39,487 bases of DNA from a virus: IMG/VR virus record IMGVR_UViG_3300042922_001437, positions 1 to 39,487 of that record; one strand, 5' to 3'. Position 1 is the stretch's first letter, and each line of letters begins with the position of its first letter. A program made the translations under genes and the position numbers. Shown here one piece after another: positions 30,073 through 38,719 of the stretch. The notes under the pieces were generated by a model that worked only from the letters and a program-made list of their open reading frames with translations, did not search any database and was not told the DNA's origin.

Positions 30073-30416
30073 TAAAACCTCCTCCCTAATTCTGCCAAAA
30101 CTGCCTCATGGTTCCTACGGAAAGTAGGTTCCGTTTCGAGTCTCGCATCGAAAACTTCAAAATAATAACTGATTGTTGTTCTTTCTCTGTGAAGTTCTTT
30201 AGCGATTTGGGCGGACGTGAAATGAAATTTATTTTTAAGTACCCATGCAAAAAATATCCTGCTATCCACCAATAATGGAAAATGACTGCGGCCAATTAGC
30301 TTAGACTTACTGACACCCATTGTTTTAAATATCGCATCAAAAACTGACTCAATATTTTTTGAAATATAATTTTGTTGGCTTGTGGGTAATCCCACATAAA
30401 TCATAGGTTCTATCAT
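30072..30416 (-). CDS. Stand-alone DnaA domain IV-like DNA-binding protein
   Basis: 114 aa. Residues about 64-90 (FTSAQIAKELHRERTTISYY) match the helix-turn-helix of the DnaA C-terminal DNA-binding domain, where hosts have an H.STV-type signature. The AAA+ part is absent. It could bind DnaA-box-like sites in the phage origin or host oriC, as a replication factor or regulator. It is ATGA-coupled to the 25-aa ORF upstream and shares a base with the methyltransferase start. Confidence 0.75.
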   Translation of the reverse strand: MIEPMIYVGLPTSQQNYISKNIESVFDAIFKTMGVSKSKLIGRSHFPLLVDSRIFFAWVLKNKFHFTSAQIAKELHRERTTISYYFEVFDARLETEPTFRRNHEAVLAELGRRF

Positions 30417-30490
30417 GATTTTATGTTTTTAATTCGACAATCAATTTGAGTGGCGACCCAAGCCGCCACAAATGCAATAAAAGGTATCAT
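30413..30490 (-). CDS. 25-aa hydrophobic micro-ORF
   Basis: ATG at 30490 to TGA at 30413 encodes 25 aa with one short hydrophobic helix (MIPFIAFVAAWVATQI) and a basic tail. It overlaps the exonuclease stop by ATGA (30487-30490) and the DnaA-like start by ATGA (30413-30416). Overlaps at both ends argue for translation; otherwise it is a coupling device between its neighbours. The function is unknown. Confidence 0.5.
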   Translation of the reverse strand: MIPFIAFVAAWVATQIDCRIKNIKS

Positions 30491-31029
30491 ATTGATATTC
30501 CGTTTAGGTCCCAGTAAACAGCGCATACCATATCGATCTGTCTTAAGCAATCATCTACAGGCTCGTGTGTTGCTTTTCTAGCAAATTCATTTGCAATATC
30601 TGATCGTATTGCAACAAATGTCCTAACATCCCTTTCTTTCCAATAAGGAAATGGCCATGGATTTTTAACTGCATTTTTGAGAATAATTAAGTCAAATGAT
30701 GGGCTATTGGACCACAACCTTACTTCATCAATGCATTTTTCAGTTATGAAATCATTCATGTGCTGAATAGATCTAGTTACCCATTCACCTCCGGACAGGC
30801 TATTCGATAAAAAATTTGCATCTTGTTTAATCCACCATTGTAAAGTATCTAAACTGATTGTACGTCCATCATGTACTTGGAGGCTAACATCACATTTAGA
30901 CCTATACTCCTGCCCACATTCTCCGGTAACAATATTGAACGGCACCGCTCCAATACTTAATATGACCGATGTCGGTGTCGTATCTAAAGTTTCGATGTCA
31001 ATCATAACATCTGTAAATAGTCTTTCCAT
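30487..31029 (-). CDS. DEDDh 3'-5' exonuclease (Rv2179c/exonuclease VIII-like)
   Basis: 180 aa from the ATG at 31029 (the frame is open to a TTG at 31038, overlapping the previous gene). The motifs are Asp11-x-Glu13 in MIDIETLDTTPTSVILSIGAV, Asp113 in SFDLIILKNA, and His155 with Asp159/160 in THEPVDDCLRQI, giving the DEDDh set of the RNase H-like 3'-5' exonucleases common in phages. It would trim DNA or RNA 3' ends in replication or recombination. It lies within the early operon, next to the ASCH-like gene and the DnaA-like gene. Confidence 0.85.
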   Translation of the reverse strand: MERLFTDVMIDIETLDTTPTSVILSIGAVPFNIVTGECGQEYRSKCDVSLQVHDGRTISLDTLQWWIKQDANFLSNSLSGGEWVTRSIQHMNDFITEKCIDEVRLWSNSPSFDLIILKNAVKNPWPFPYWKERDVRTFVAIRSDIANEFARKATHEPVDDCLRQIDMVCAVYWDLNGISI

Positions 31030-31031
31030 GC

Positions 31032-31697
31032 CTAACAAAAATTATTTGGTTTATCAATTTTCTTAAAATTATACACCCATACATATGGATTTTGCTCCCA
31101 TGATTCAATCCCGTGAATAGATTGCCAAAGAGTCATAAATGAGAACAACTCGTTGCAACCATAGTCCAAAGTAAAATAGTTGTAATACAAGCGCCTCGTT
31201 TTGCCTTCTATAAAATCAATCCCTTCATCAGCGGCATCAGCATGAAAAATATTCCTTAAGCGTTCCACTCTTACACTAGTCACTTCTAAAAATAACCTAG
31301 CGGCTCCTTTGGGCATGAAGATAGATGGCTTCCAATTCCACGATCCATTATCTCCATTATTAGAAACACCATTTGCTTTATACTCATTAAACACTTCGTT
31401 ATGACCGTTCCGCAATTCAGCCCATGTTTCCCGAACCCATAATATATCGCCTACCTGAAACCTACTTTTAATTTTATACTCTTCGCCGTTTTTGTTGATG
31501 AAAACAGCATTTGTTTCAAGTGGCCCCGGTGCTGTCTCTATAGTCGAATCCCACAATCTTCTTTTGGTCATTATTGTTTGAAAAACATCCTCAACACTCT
31601 GAATTCCCCTAACTAATCGTCTAGTCTGATTTTTTCTGTCATCCAGTAAGGCACCCACCATTGGTGTACTAAACAAAATTGGTTTAAACGTTTTCAT
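31032..31697 (-). CDS. ASCH/PUA-like phage protein
   Basis: 221 aa with the well-known phage opening PILFSTPMVGALLDDRKNQTRR (5-26) and a later RFQVGDILWVRETWAEL (about 80-96), the pattern of ASCH-type phage proteins often mislabelled as morphogenetic. ASCH domains are PUA-like and may bind RNA or modified bases; the phage role is unknown. The stop lies 2 bp upstream of the exonuclease ATG. Early-gene context suggests nucleic-acid metabolism. Confidence 0.8.
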   Translation of the reverse strand: MKTFKPILFSTPMVGALLDDRKNQTRRLVRGIQSVEDVFQTIMTKRRLWDSTIETAPGPLETNAVFINKNGEEYKIKSRFQVGDILWVRETWAELRNGHNEVFNEYKANGVSNNGDNGSWNWKPSIFMPKGAARLFLEVTSVRVERLRNIFHADAADEGIDFIEGKTRRLYYNYFTLDYGCNELFSFMTLWQSIHGIESWEQNPYVWVYNFKKIDKPNNFC

Positions 31698-31702
31698 AAA
31701 AT

Positions 31703-32005
31703 TTATCTTTTGAAGTTTCTACTATGAAACTTGGTTCTTAATTTTTCTTTTGATCTGTTTCTTAATGATTTTTTAGGTAGTGCACTACCGGCCATCGGAA
31801 CACTTTTCAATGTTTTTAAAAAATCTCTTTCTTCAAAAATCATACGTATAGACATATCGTGATTTAAGATTCTTAGTAAATCCGATTTATTATAAATTAT
31901 CCATCCCGACTTTACATATCTTAATACTATTTCCAAAACTCCTAAAGTGCCACATCCGCTAAATCCTAAATACTTGGAGTATTTAACAATGTTGTCAATT
32001 ATCAT
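31703..32005 (-). CDS. Hypothetical 100-aa protein after the primase-helicase
   Basis: 100 aa with a hydrophobic-to-mixed N-terminal half (LGFSGCGTLGVLEIVLRYV) and a strongly basic C-terminal tail (PKKSLRNRSKEKLRTKFHS). The ATG overlaps the primase-helicase stop by 4 nt. The basic tail suggests nucleic-acid binding; no family is recognised. Confidence 0.6.
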   Translation of the reverse strand: MIIDNIVKYSKYLGFSGCGTLGVLEIVLRYVKSGWIIYNKSDLLRILNHDMSIRMIFEERDFLKTLKSVPMAGSALPKKSLRNRSKEKLRTKFHSRNFKR

Positions 32006-34845
32006 ATCGTCACCTCCTTTCCATCCGGTTCGGGGAAACCATCATTAAAGGCATCCATCTGTTTTGGAAGTTGAATTGTTTTCACGGGTTCATCGTCCAT
32101 CTTTAAGCCCATGGATTGAAGTTTTTTACGCAAATCTTCCACATCTGTACCGCGGATGAGATCCACATTCAAACCAGCATATTTGAACACCATACCCCAG
32201 GTATATTTTCCTCCGAATTGAGCTTTTTTTCTGCCCTCAAAAGAAGCATCAGAACGCAGATAATTTTCAAGGGTAGCACGGTCCAATACGTTTGGGTCAC
32301 GTCGCCTGTGCATTGCTTCAGCATACATTTGGTAGATATCTTGCACTCGCAGGTGGATATTTCCATTTTCGAGTTTAAAGTGCTTTTCTTCGAGAATGCT
32401 ACCATCAGTAAACAGCTGCTCAACAATCTGCCAAAACTTGGATGTGTCATCACTACCCTGCAGTACGCTAAATTGGGAAAGTAGTAACTCTTTACATTGG
32501 TCTCTGAATTCGTCAACTGTAAATGGGAACGAAATATGATCTGACAATAAACCGATCATTGTGATCATCATAGACCAATTGCTAAGCATCCGTTCGTCGA
32601 TATCATCTTTTGCAACTAGCTTGGAAAAATTACGTATCTCTTCCTCATAGAATTCCTTAAAGTTATCAGCCACTAAATTCCGATATGCTAATAGGCCAAC
32701 AGTCAAATGTGATAGTCCCTCTTTTTCCATGGAAACCAAAGATCGATAGAGCTGTCGTGCTTCCTCAGTACGTACAGTTTCGGAAAATGATATTAGCATA
32801 TTACGCGAAAACAAGGCAGGTTCGATAGTTGGCATTTCCTGACCAGACAAAATACAAGCAGAAGATATCGGGGTGCTCTCGGTCTGGAAAGTATTATCTT
32901 TTTTACCGCGCTCATAACCAATACGGTCATAGATGTTCTTTAGAGACTCAATCGTCTTGACTGGCAAGTTATTTTTGTATTCATCCAGCCATACGAGCCC
33001 ATTTATAAACTGTGCCAGCTTACGCATGAAACCGACAGCAGTTGACGAACCTCCCAACATTACTTGATCTTGCTTTTCACCGTACAAGTTGAGAAGTGAT
33101 TGTACCATCGTTCCCTTTCCAGATCCGCGCTTTCCGTAGGCAAATAATATTGGAAACCTCGATCCCATCGCTTTGAAAATAATATCTGAAAAAAGTGCAC
33201 AGATAAAGTAAGCTATACCAACACGGCCATTGTTTCCATATACTTTACAAAACAACTCTGTCCATTCACTCCATTTTGCATTCCCGACAATAAGCCTGAA
33301 TTTTTTATCATTTGAATACATATCGTCTTTGTCAATAAATATTTTAGACAGAGCCGGAATGAAATAATTGATTTGTTCACCTTTTAGGTTTTTGGTAGGT
33401 ACGATACCATAAGGATCGATGTCCAAAAATTCACTTTCTCCAATGACATAGATTCCGTTGGCAAAAGCAAAGAAATTCCCTTTACGATTAAACCCAAGAT
33501 TTTTAACCATTGTCGTTGGTGCCTCCTCTCGCTGAAGCATATTTTGCAGCTTTACCAAATCAGCATCTGCACCCATCCAAATATAATTTCCGTGTCTAGC
33601 GATGACCTTTTTGAATGATCCAGCGGACACAAAATCATCGGTATTTATGTTGATCACACGTTCGTCTCCAAAGATATTCCTAATGATTATCAAGCGGTAA
33701 GCCTCAGCATCCGACGTGTTAACATGGAATAAAATTTTAAGCCAAAAATTTGAAACAGGGCGCGGCAACCCTTTTAAATCTAAAGAGTAATAAACGCCCT
33801 CAGACTTCTTTAAATAAATACCGTACTTGATATAATCATTAGATTGATCCGCGTTTCCGATAGTCTGTTTTATAACACCCTGCCGGATTGCTTCTTGATC
33901 GGTTATAGGTAATTTAGTATCGATCCCCTCTTTTCCGGCTAAGCTGAAAAACTTATTGGCGTTTTTAAATTTCTTTCTATTTTTCAGCGCATCGGTAAAT
34001 TTTTTGTCCGCTTCGTCATAATCATACTGACCGTTTAATGCTGAAACACGATGGAAAAATGTTCTAGCCTCCTCCCCCAGCGATGCCAAAGAGAAAGCGA
34101 TCATTTGCCAATTATTATAATCATCGGTGATATCGATATTTTCTTGTTCGAGGTCGGCCACCACCATTTCCACGCGCTTTAGATCACGTTGTATTTTAAA
34201 CGTTAGGCGTGCTTCCTCTACCCTGCTTTCTTCCTCAGCGATAAGGCGAACAGACTTTTCCTGAACCATTTCGAAAGGCACTTTATTAATTCCAAGTTCC
34301 TCTGCATTGAGCTCTTTAGAAGTTGGATTGTAGTACACCTCAGGATCCCAAGAAACAAAACAGGCTCTGACAATGTCTTTACCACTATCATCCATATCCA
34401 ATAAGAAATTGCCTGCAAAGAAGTCTTTTAGCCAAAGGAAAGTATCTAAGTGATAGTGCGGATCAATCTTCACCAAAACTTTAAGCCCTAGTCCAGACGG
34501 GGAGATCCAAACTGCCAAAACCCATTCAATCGTTTTTATTTGCTCTTTTAGTTCAGGCAAACGATCGATATCCAGCTTGTCGAAATCAAGAACCAACAGT
34601 CCCGAATGCTTAATTAAAGATTCCTTTCTCCTATTTTTAAATGTTCCCGAAAATGTAAAATACGGTAAACCTTCTTTCAGCGTTTTCTTTAACGGAAGGT
34701 TTTCGCACTCACGAAATTTGATAATGGCATCCTTATAAGTATCAGAGCCGATTAGTTCAATCGCTTCCTTTACCGACATATCACGCTTAGGAACCTTTTT
34801 GGTAATGGGACCAGGATAAAAACTGAAAGTATATGTGTTAGTCAT
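32002..34845 (-). CDS. Primase-helicase: BT4734/VirE-N primase, PriCT-2 and SF3-like helicase
   Basis: 947 aa, the main replication enzyme of the phage. Residues about 50-180 are the BT4734/VirE-N primase-like domain with LVLDFDKLD (84-92) and SPSGLGLKVLVK (115-126). About 230-300 match a PriCT-2 primase C-terminal domain (NWQMIAFSLASLGEEARTFF). From about 520 follows an ATPase: Walker A in AYGKRGSGKGTM (about 570), Walker B in GLVWLDEYKN (about 618), then the SGQEM / SRNMLISF region typical of phage primase-helicases. It would prime and unwind at the origin. It overlaps both neighbours (8 and 4 nt), so expression is coupled. Confidence 0.88.
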   Translation of the reverse strand: MTNTYTFSFYPGPITKKVPKRDMSVKEAIELIGSDTYKDAIIKFRECENLPLKKTLKEGLPYFTFSGTFKNRRKESLIKHSGLLVLDFDKLDIDRLPELKEQIKTIEWVLAVWISPSGLGLKVLVKIDPHYHLDTFLWLKDFFAGNFLLDMDDSGKDIVRACFVSWDPEVYYNPTSKELNAEELGINKVPFEMVQEKSVRLIAEEESRVEEARLTFKIQRDLKRVEMVVADLEQENIDITDDYNNWQMIAFSLASLGEEARTFFHRVSALNGQYDYDEADKKFTDALKNRKKFKNANKFFSLAGKEGIDTKLPITDQEAIRQGVIKQTIGNADQSNDYIKYGIYLKKSEGVYYSLDLKGLPRPVSNFWLKILFHVNTSDAEAYRLIIIRNIFGDERVININTDDFVSAGSFKKVIARHGNYIWMGADADLVKLQNMLQREEAPTTMVKNLGFNRKGNFFAFANGIYVIGESEFLDIDPYGIVPTKNLKGEQINYFIPALSKIFIDKDDMYSNDKKFRLIVGNAKWSEWTELFCKVYGNNGRVGIAYFICALFSDIIFKAMGSRFPILFAYGKRGSGKGTMVQSLLNLYGEKQDQVMLGGSSTAVGFMRKLAQFINGLVWLDEYKNNLPVKTIESLKNIYDRIGYERGKKDNTFQTESTPISSACILSGQEMPTIEPALFSRNMLISFSETVRTEEARQLYRSLVSMEKEGLSHLTVGLLAYRNLVADNFKEFYEEEIRNFSKLVAKDDIDERMLSNWSMMITMIGLLSDHISFPFTVDEFRDQCKELLLSQFSVLQGSDDTSKFWQIVEQLFTDGSILEEKHFKLENGNIHLRVQDIYQMYAEAMHRRRDPNVLDRATLENYLRSDASFEGRKKAQFGGKYTWGMVFKYAGLNVDLIRGTDVEDLRKKLQSMGLKMDDEPVKTIQLPKQMDAFNDGFPEPDGKEVTI

Positions 34846-35419
34846 TTAACACCTCACTTTCCTTCTTCAAATGCTTTTTAAGTTCAGGAAGAAATTTGGA
34901 TAACCAAATATTTGTAGATGGGGGATCGTTGACAATGAAATACCAAGGTTCAATAGTAATACTTTGTAGCATTTCGTCCCATTCTGATTGGTATTCATGC
35001 CATCGAGTTTGCTTTGGAAAATCAGGGTCTAAGTCTTGCATAAGTCGGATAAAATCGTTCTTATCAAATGATAATTCTTGTACTTCTTTTAATTTTAAGC
35101 GCAAATTTTTGTCCGCTTCTAAATTCATGTAAAACCGCCAAGATGTTTCGTTCTTAATAAAACTGCGGACTACAGCCATAGTCTTTTTTACATTCATTGG
35201 ACCATCGCTATCACGTTCACCTAATTTTCGAATCAAATATTCGTCACCAACTTTTAAAATGAATTTAGAGAGGTTATATCCTTCTCCCATGCTACTCCAG
35301 TAATATGACAGGTTAATGTCTCTATCATCGTTTGAAAGGATTATTTTACCCTTTCCATCTTCGTAATCTTGTAGGATTACATCCGTATAGTTAAGCCTAA
35401 AATGAGTCATATTAACCAT
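34838..35419 (-). CDS. Hypothetical 193-aa early protein
   Basis: 193 aa, mixed alpha/beta, acidic in parts, with a KLKEVQELSFDKNDFIRLMQ segment near 110-130 and tryptophan-rich C-terminal motifs (WYFIVNDPPSTNIWLSKFLP). I do not recognise it. It is coupled by overlap to both the clamp-like gene upstream and the primase-helicase downstream, so a replication role is likely by context. Confidence 0.55.
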   Translation of the reverse strand: MVNMTHFRLNYTDVILQDYEDGKGKIILSNDDRDINLSYYWSSMGEGYNLSKFILKVGDEYLIRKLGERDSDGPMNVKKTMAVVRSFIKNETSWRFYMNLEADKNLRLKLKEVQELSFDKNDFIRLMQDLDPDFPKQTRWHEYQSEWDEMLQSITIEPWYFIVNDPPSTNIWLSKFLPELKKHLKKESEVLND

Positions 35420-36107
35420 TTCCTTCCTCCTTCATTTGCTCTAATAAATATTTACCTAAATCCACCACTGCAGATGCTTTTATTTCTCTGCTAAAAGGCA
35501 TAGTAAACACTTCGACATCACCAATTTTGAAAACGGTCTTGCCGTAATTTTTTGTTTGGTATATCATTGTTATTACATCGACTCGTAATATCTCGGCAGC
35601 ATTCACTAATTCGACCAAATTGTTACCTCTAAAAATGTGGTAACCTATCTTAACACCTTCTTCTTTACTGAATACCTTTCCATCAAAGGTGATATCAAAT
35701 CGATCACTTATTCCATATCCATTACAAACAGGGCAATCATCAATGCGTTCATAATATTGGTTCCAATTATTATATTCCCATGTTACCTTCCCTCTTCCTT
35801 CACAAATAGGACATGACTTTGATATTTTTGGTATAAGCTCCACAGCTGTCCGCAACCAGGTAAGGGGGATGTCAATCCATAGATTTTGAGAATACTCTTT
35901 TATTTCATCCATATGCTTAGATGCATCTGGAAAGCGTTTTATTATTCTCGAAACCTTTTCCCCAGGAATAATTACGACAGAATGTCCATTTGTAGCTGCT
36001 ATCTTATCATCAAAAGTGAAAGGTGATCTTTGCCAAATTTGATTGTATTGATCGTTTTCCTCTTTCAACTTAAAGAGGTCAAGTAGCTGTTTATATTGAT
36101 CTTTCAT
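35412..36107 (-). CDS. Zinc-finger early protein, possibly sliding clamp-like
   Basis: 231 aa from the ATG at 36107 (a GTG at 36140 extends the frame). It has two CxxCxGxG DnaJ-type zinc knuckles: CPICEGRG (99-106) and CPVCNGYG (125-132). Around them is KIAATNGHSVVIIPGE (35-50), resembling the ATDGHR segment of DNA sliding clamps, and a closing VEVFTMPF (198-205), like the last strand of such clamps. So it could be a clamp-fold protein with an inserted zinc ribbon, as reported for some phage proteins; this is speculative. It lies between small early genes and the replication genes. Confidence 0.5.
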   Translation of the reverse strand: MKDQYKQLLDLFKLKEENDQYNQIWQRSPFTFDDKIAATNGHSVVIIPGEKVSRIIKRFPDASKHMDEIKEYSQNLWIDIPLTWLRTAVELIPKISKSCPICEGRGKVTWEYNNWNQYYERIDDCPVCNGYGISDRFDITFDGKVFSKEEGVKIGYHIFRGNNLVELVNAAEILRVDVITMIYQTKNYGKTVFKIGDVEVFTMPFSREIKASAVVDLGKYLLEQMKEEGNG

Positions 36108-36111
36108 TGCT

Positions 36112-36399
36112 TTAGGAATTTTGGTCAAATTTTTCACCACAAAAAATGCAGTATGATGGATTCAGATTTATGGTCTGTTTTTTCTCTTTACTTTTTTCTC
36201 CATTGGTTTTGGTGAAGGTGTAATTCACGCAAAACTCTTGGTATAGGAATATTCCTTTTTTATCCCCGATTACAATTGCTTTATTTTTAAATCCGGTTCC
36301 TTGCCAGCTATTAAGCTGCTTATCGTATTCTCTCTCAGGAAATTGTTCACAAAGGTGTTCTAATATTCTTTTTTCTTGATCATCAATGCAGGTACACAT
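36112..36399 (-). CDS. Hypothetical ~95-aa protein with a C-terminal zinc knuckle
   Basis: From the ATG at 36399 (a GTG at 36423 is upstream), a helical N-terminal half (CIDDQEKRILEHLCEQFPE) followed by a beta-like part and a C-terminal YCIFCGEKF knuckle. The single CxxC, plus CTC near the N-terminus, suggests metal binding. The stop is 4 bp before the ATG chosen for the next gene. Not recognised; probably a small early phage protein. Confidence 0.55.
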   Translation of the reverse strand: MCTCIDDQEKRILEHLCEQFPEREYDKQLNSWQGTGFKNKAIVIGDKKGIFLYQEFCVNYTFTKTNGEKSKEKKQTINLNPSYCIFCGEKFDQNS

Positions 36400-36406
36400 A
36401 ACTTTT

Positions 36407-36496
36407 CTATTTTTTAGGTTCACTATATTTTTTTATTTCTCTACAGGCAGCGACGAAGATTATCACCATCATCGCTGCTAATTCATAGATTGCCAT
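36407..36496 (-). CDS. 29-aa hydrophobic micro-ORF
   Basis: ATG at 36496 to TAG at 36407 encodes 29 aa with one hydrophobic helix (MAIYELAAMMVIIFVAAC) and a basic tail (REIKKYSEPKK). It lies 2 bp after the SSB-like stop and 7 bp before the next ATG. Similar in plan to the 25-aa ORF at 30413-30490, so small membrane peptides may be a recurring trait of this early operon. Confidence 0.45.
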   Translation of the reverse strand: MAIYELAAMMVIIFVAACREIKKYSEPKK

Positions 36497-36498
36497 GA

Positions 36499-36864
36499 TT
36501 AAAAAGGCAAATCATCTTCTTCCTGAGTGGCATTACGTACCATATCCCCAAGCTTAAACGACTTAATATTTAGCCCCACAGCGTAGCCTTTACCACCATC
36601 ATTGCGATCAAATTCTCGGCCTTTTAGATAAACCTCAACATCGATCTTTCTACCGATATCGGCTGTTGTTATCGGATTCTTTTCAATGTTGTCATTGAAT
36701 TGGTCGATTTGAAATTTTTCGTCTGGTCCTTTTTTCACGCCATATCCGTCGGTCCATCCTGGAACCATTACGACAATGCTTTGTCTTTTTCCTGCTTTTT
36801 CACCTTCACCGTAATTTGAGATTTCAGTTTTTTCAACGATTCCTTTAAAACTTGTAGTAGCCAT
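36499..36864 (-). CDS. SSB-like DUF3127 protein
   Basis: 121 aa, predicted OB-fold, with GIVEKTEISNYGEGEKAGKR (8-27), DIGRKIDVEVYLKGREFDRN and a closing tail EEDDLPF. That acidic tail ending in LPF is the C-terminal tip by which bacterial SSBs recruit partner proteins. I associate the body with the Bacteroidota family DUF3127, which has been treated as SSB-like. It would protect phage single-stranded DNA. It is in the early operon, near the clamp-like and primase genes. Confidence 0.75.
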   Translation of the reverse strand: MATTSFKGIVEKTEISNYGEGEKAGKRQSIVVMVPGWTDGYGVKKGPDEKFQIDQFNDNIEKNPITTADIGRKIDVEVYLKGREFDRNDGGKGYAVGLNIKSFKLGDMVRNATQEEDDLPF

Positions 36865-36896
36865 GATTTTTTGTATTTATTATGAAATGATTTCGA

Positions 36897-37409
36897 TTAT
36901 TTGATTAAAGACCTTACTTGATCAAGATTCAACATTGGTAAGGTATTACCCGATGATTCCTTTGGTAGGAATTCGTAGGCTTCAGGAAAATGCTTCTGAA
37001 CTTGTAAAGCTGTTCGAAGTCCGAAAATTGTATTTGATATTATTTTTTTTGCATCAAAAATTTCATCGGCTTTAGCTTTAATTTCATTGGCCATAGCTTC
37101 GAAGCTTTTATATTCTTCTTTAGATACATATATAAATACTTTCCAATTCCCTTCCGATGGCACAGGCTTCGATAATTTTATTTCAACAGGATCGTCATGA
37201 ATTTCTTTACAAAGAATGGCTACGTAATCCGAGGTATTGAAAAATTTAGGAAATTTACTATACACCTCCTTTATATCGTCTCTGATAGACGATAGAGTGC
37301 GATCGTAAACTATATTTTTTAGCTCTAAACTTTTTGCATCTAATGAATCTTGTTTTCCTTGAAGCAATTTTTTAGCAACTTCTTTAGCGAGGTCTTTTGA
37401 TATTCTCAT
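36897..37409 (-). CDS. Hypothetical 170-aa early protein
   Basis: 170 aa, helical, beginning RISKDLAKEVAKKLLQGKQD and ending in a NLDQVRSLIK segment. It has a faint resemblance to the Nmad5-type phage proteins (nucleotide-modification associated), which open with a similar K-rich helix, but I cannot confirm it. It lies in the early operon with gaps under 35 bp. Confidence 0.55.
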   Translation of the reverse strand: MRISKDLAKEVAKKLLQGKQDSLDAKSLELKNIVYDRTLSSIRDDIKEVYSKFPKFFNTSDYVAILCKEIHDDPVEIKLSKPVPSEGNWKVFIYVSKEEYKSFEAMANEIKAKADEIFDAKKIISNTIFGLRTALQVQKHFPEAYEFLPKESSGNTLPMLNLDQVRSLIK

Positions 37410-37426
37410 GATTTTATTGATTAGTA

Positions 37427-37855
37427 TTATTTTATTTGATTGATTTCTTTAAACTCAGCGCACCACAAAACGATTGGAGCAATAGTTTCACTGAATAGTG
37501 GGAAAAATTTACTTTCCTTATGAGGAGCTAGCAATTTTATAAAATCCATATTGCGGACAACTTTGGCGCAAACCGATTTCAATGAGCTTTCCATGTTGTT
37601 AGCGATCATTAGGAGCAATTTGTCAATTGCTGCAGCTCGACGACCGTCAAGACGTTTGCACGCTTTTAGGTTATTTTGGCGGCTGACCACCCATTTGCTA
37701 ATACGATCCAAAATGTATGACCGAACTTCACGTTCCCAAATCATTACGGCTAAATCAACCGGAACGATATTGAGCGTTTTCTTTGGAAGACGGGCTTCCT
37801 TTGGAAAGCAAACGACACCTTGGCCATTCGCTCTGTTTACGTTAATCTGTAGCAT
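37427..37855 (-). CDS. Hypothetical 142-aa early protein
   Basis: 142 aa, helical, with PKKTLNIVPVDLAVMIWERE (about 24-43) and NNLKACKRLDGRRAAAIDKL (about 60-79). No motif recognised. It lies between two other small early genes (12-bp and 17-bp gaps). Confidence 0.55.
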   Translation of the reverse strand: MLQINVNRANGQGVVCFPKEARLPKKTLNIVPVDLAVMIWEREVRSYILDRISKWVVSRQNNLKACKRLDGRRAAAIDKLLLMIANNMESSLKSVCAKVVRNMDFIKLLAPHKESKFFPLFSETIAPIVLWCAEFKEINQIK

Positions 37856-37867
37856 AGTTTATATTGA

Positions 37868-38128
37868 TTATTTAATTGGTTTGACATAGATCATTTCATC
37901 GTAATACATAATGCTTGTGAGTTGCTTGCCCATAACGTATAGGGACAATTCAATTCCATCGTTTCTAACATCGGTTACGTAGCACATGTGCGCGCCACCA
38001 TGTCTAATGATTTGAAGTTTATTCCCACGATCAATACTAAATCGAAATGTAGTTGACCAATGTTCCTTAGAGAGTTCAAAACGTTGTCCCGCTTTGACCA
38101 ATTCTTTACACATTTTTTTTGTTGCCAT
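37868..38128 (-). CDS. Hypothetical 86-aa early protein
   Basis: 86 aa, beta-rich and basic, with a MCKELVKAGQRFELSKEHWS opening and HGGAHMCYVTDVRNDGIELS in the middle. No family recognised. It follows the LuxR-type regulator gene by 15 bp in the early operon. Confidence 0.55.
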   Translation of the reverse strand: MATKKMCKELVKAGQRFELSKEHWSTTFRFSIDRGNKLQIIRHGGAHMCYVTDVRNDGIELSLYVMGKQLTSIMYYDEMIYVKPIK

Positions 38129-38143
38129 AATTTTTAAGATTGG

Positions 38144-38716
38144 TTATCTGATATTTTTGAGAATGGCGAATGATACCATTTCGAGCTTGTTATCTACACC
38201 GAGTTTGCGCTGTATATTCTGATTATGCGTACTTACAGTATCTTCTGAGATAGAAAGTATATCTGCTATCTCTTTATTAAATTTTCCCTGAGCTACACAT
38301 CGCAGAACTTTTACTTCTTGCTTAGTAAGGAATCCATTTGCTACTTTAATTGTAGCACATAGTTTCCCCTCATGCGCACAATTACCACGTCTACCACAAT
38401 CAAAAAATTCAGTGTGATCAATATTCCCTTTGGAATCTATATCCGGCTCTAGATCGAATCCGCCAAATCGACAGATAATATATTGCTTAAGCATTTCATC
38501 GCGCTGAGTGAGATCCCATGCAACCAATGCATTAAGAGCTTCCTGATTTTGCAGCATGTCAATTGCAACAATTTCAAGTATCCAATCAGGAATATTTTCC
38601 CAATCAAATGTTTGACCTCTATGTAAGCATTTGATGTCGTTGTTATGGACATAAAATTCCGCTCCGTTATCTTCTAGACCTGCAGGTAAAAACTGGGTTA
38701 TTTTAGAAAGATTCAT
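38144..38716 (-). CDS. LuxR/GerE-type HTH regulator with a cysteine cluster
   Basis: 190 aa. Residues about 129-186 are a LuxR-type HTH (LTKQEVKVLRCVAQGKFNKE IADILSISED TVSTHNQNIQ), including the recognition helix at about 157-171. Upstream is an unusual cluster Cys107-x5-Cys113-x6-Cys120 in FFDCGRRGNCAHEGKLC, with Cys82 before it, which could bind zinc or an iron-sulfur cluster. There is no receiver domain. I recall similar cysteine-containing regulators in Bacteroidota prophages. It is the second gene of the early operon and a plausible developmental regulator. Confidence 0.8.
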   Translation of the reverse strand: MNLSKITQFLPAGLEDNGAEFYVHNNDIKCLHRGQTFDWENIPDWILEIVAIDMLQNQEALNALVAWDLTQRDEMLKQYIICRFGGFDLEPDIDSKGNIDHTEFFDCGRRGNCAHEGKLCATIKVANGFLTKQEVKVLRCVAQGKFNKEIADILSISEDTVSTHNQNIQRKLGVDNKLEMVSFAILKNIR

Positions 38717-38719
38717 ATA

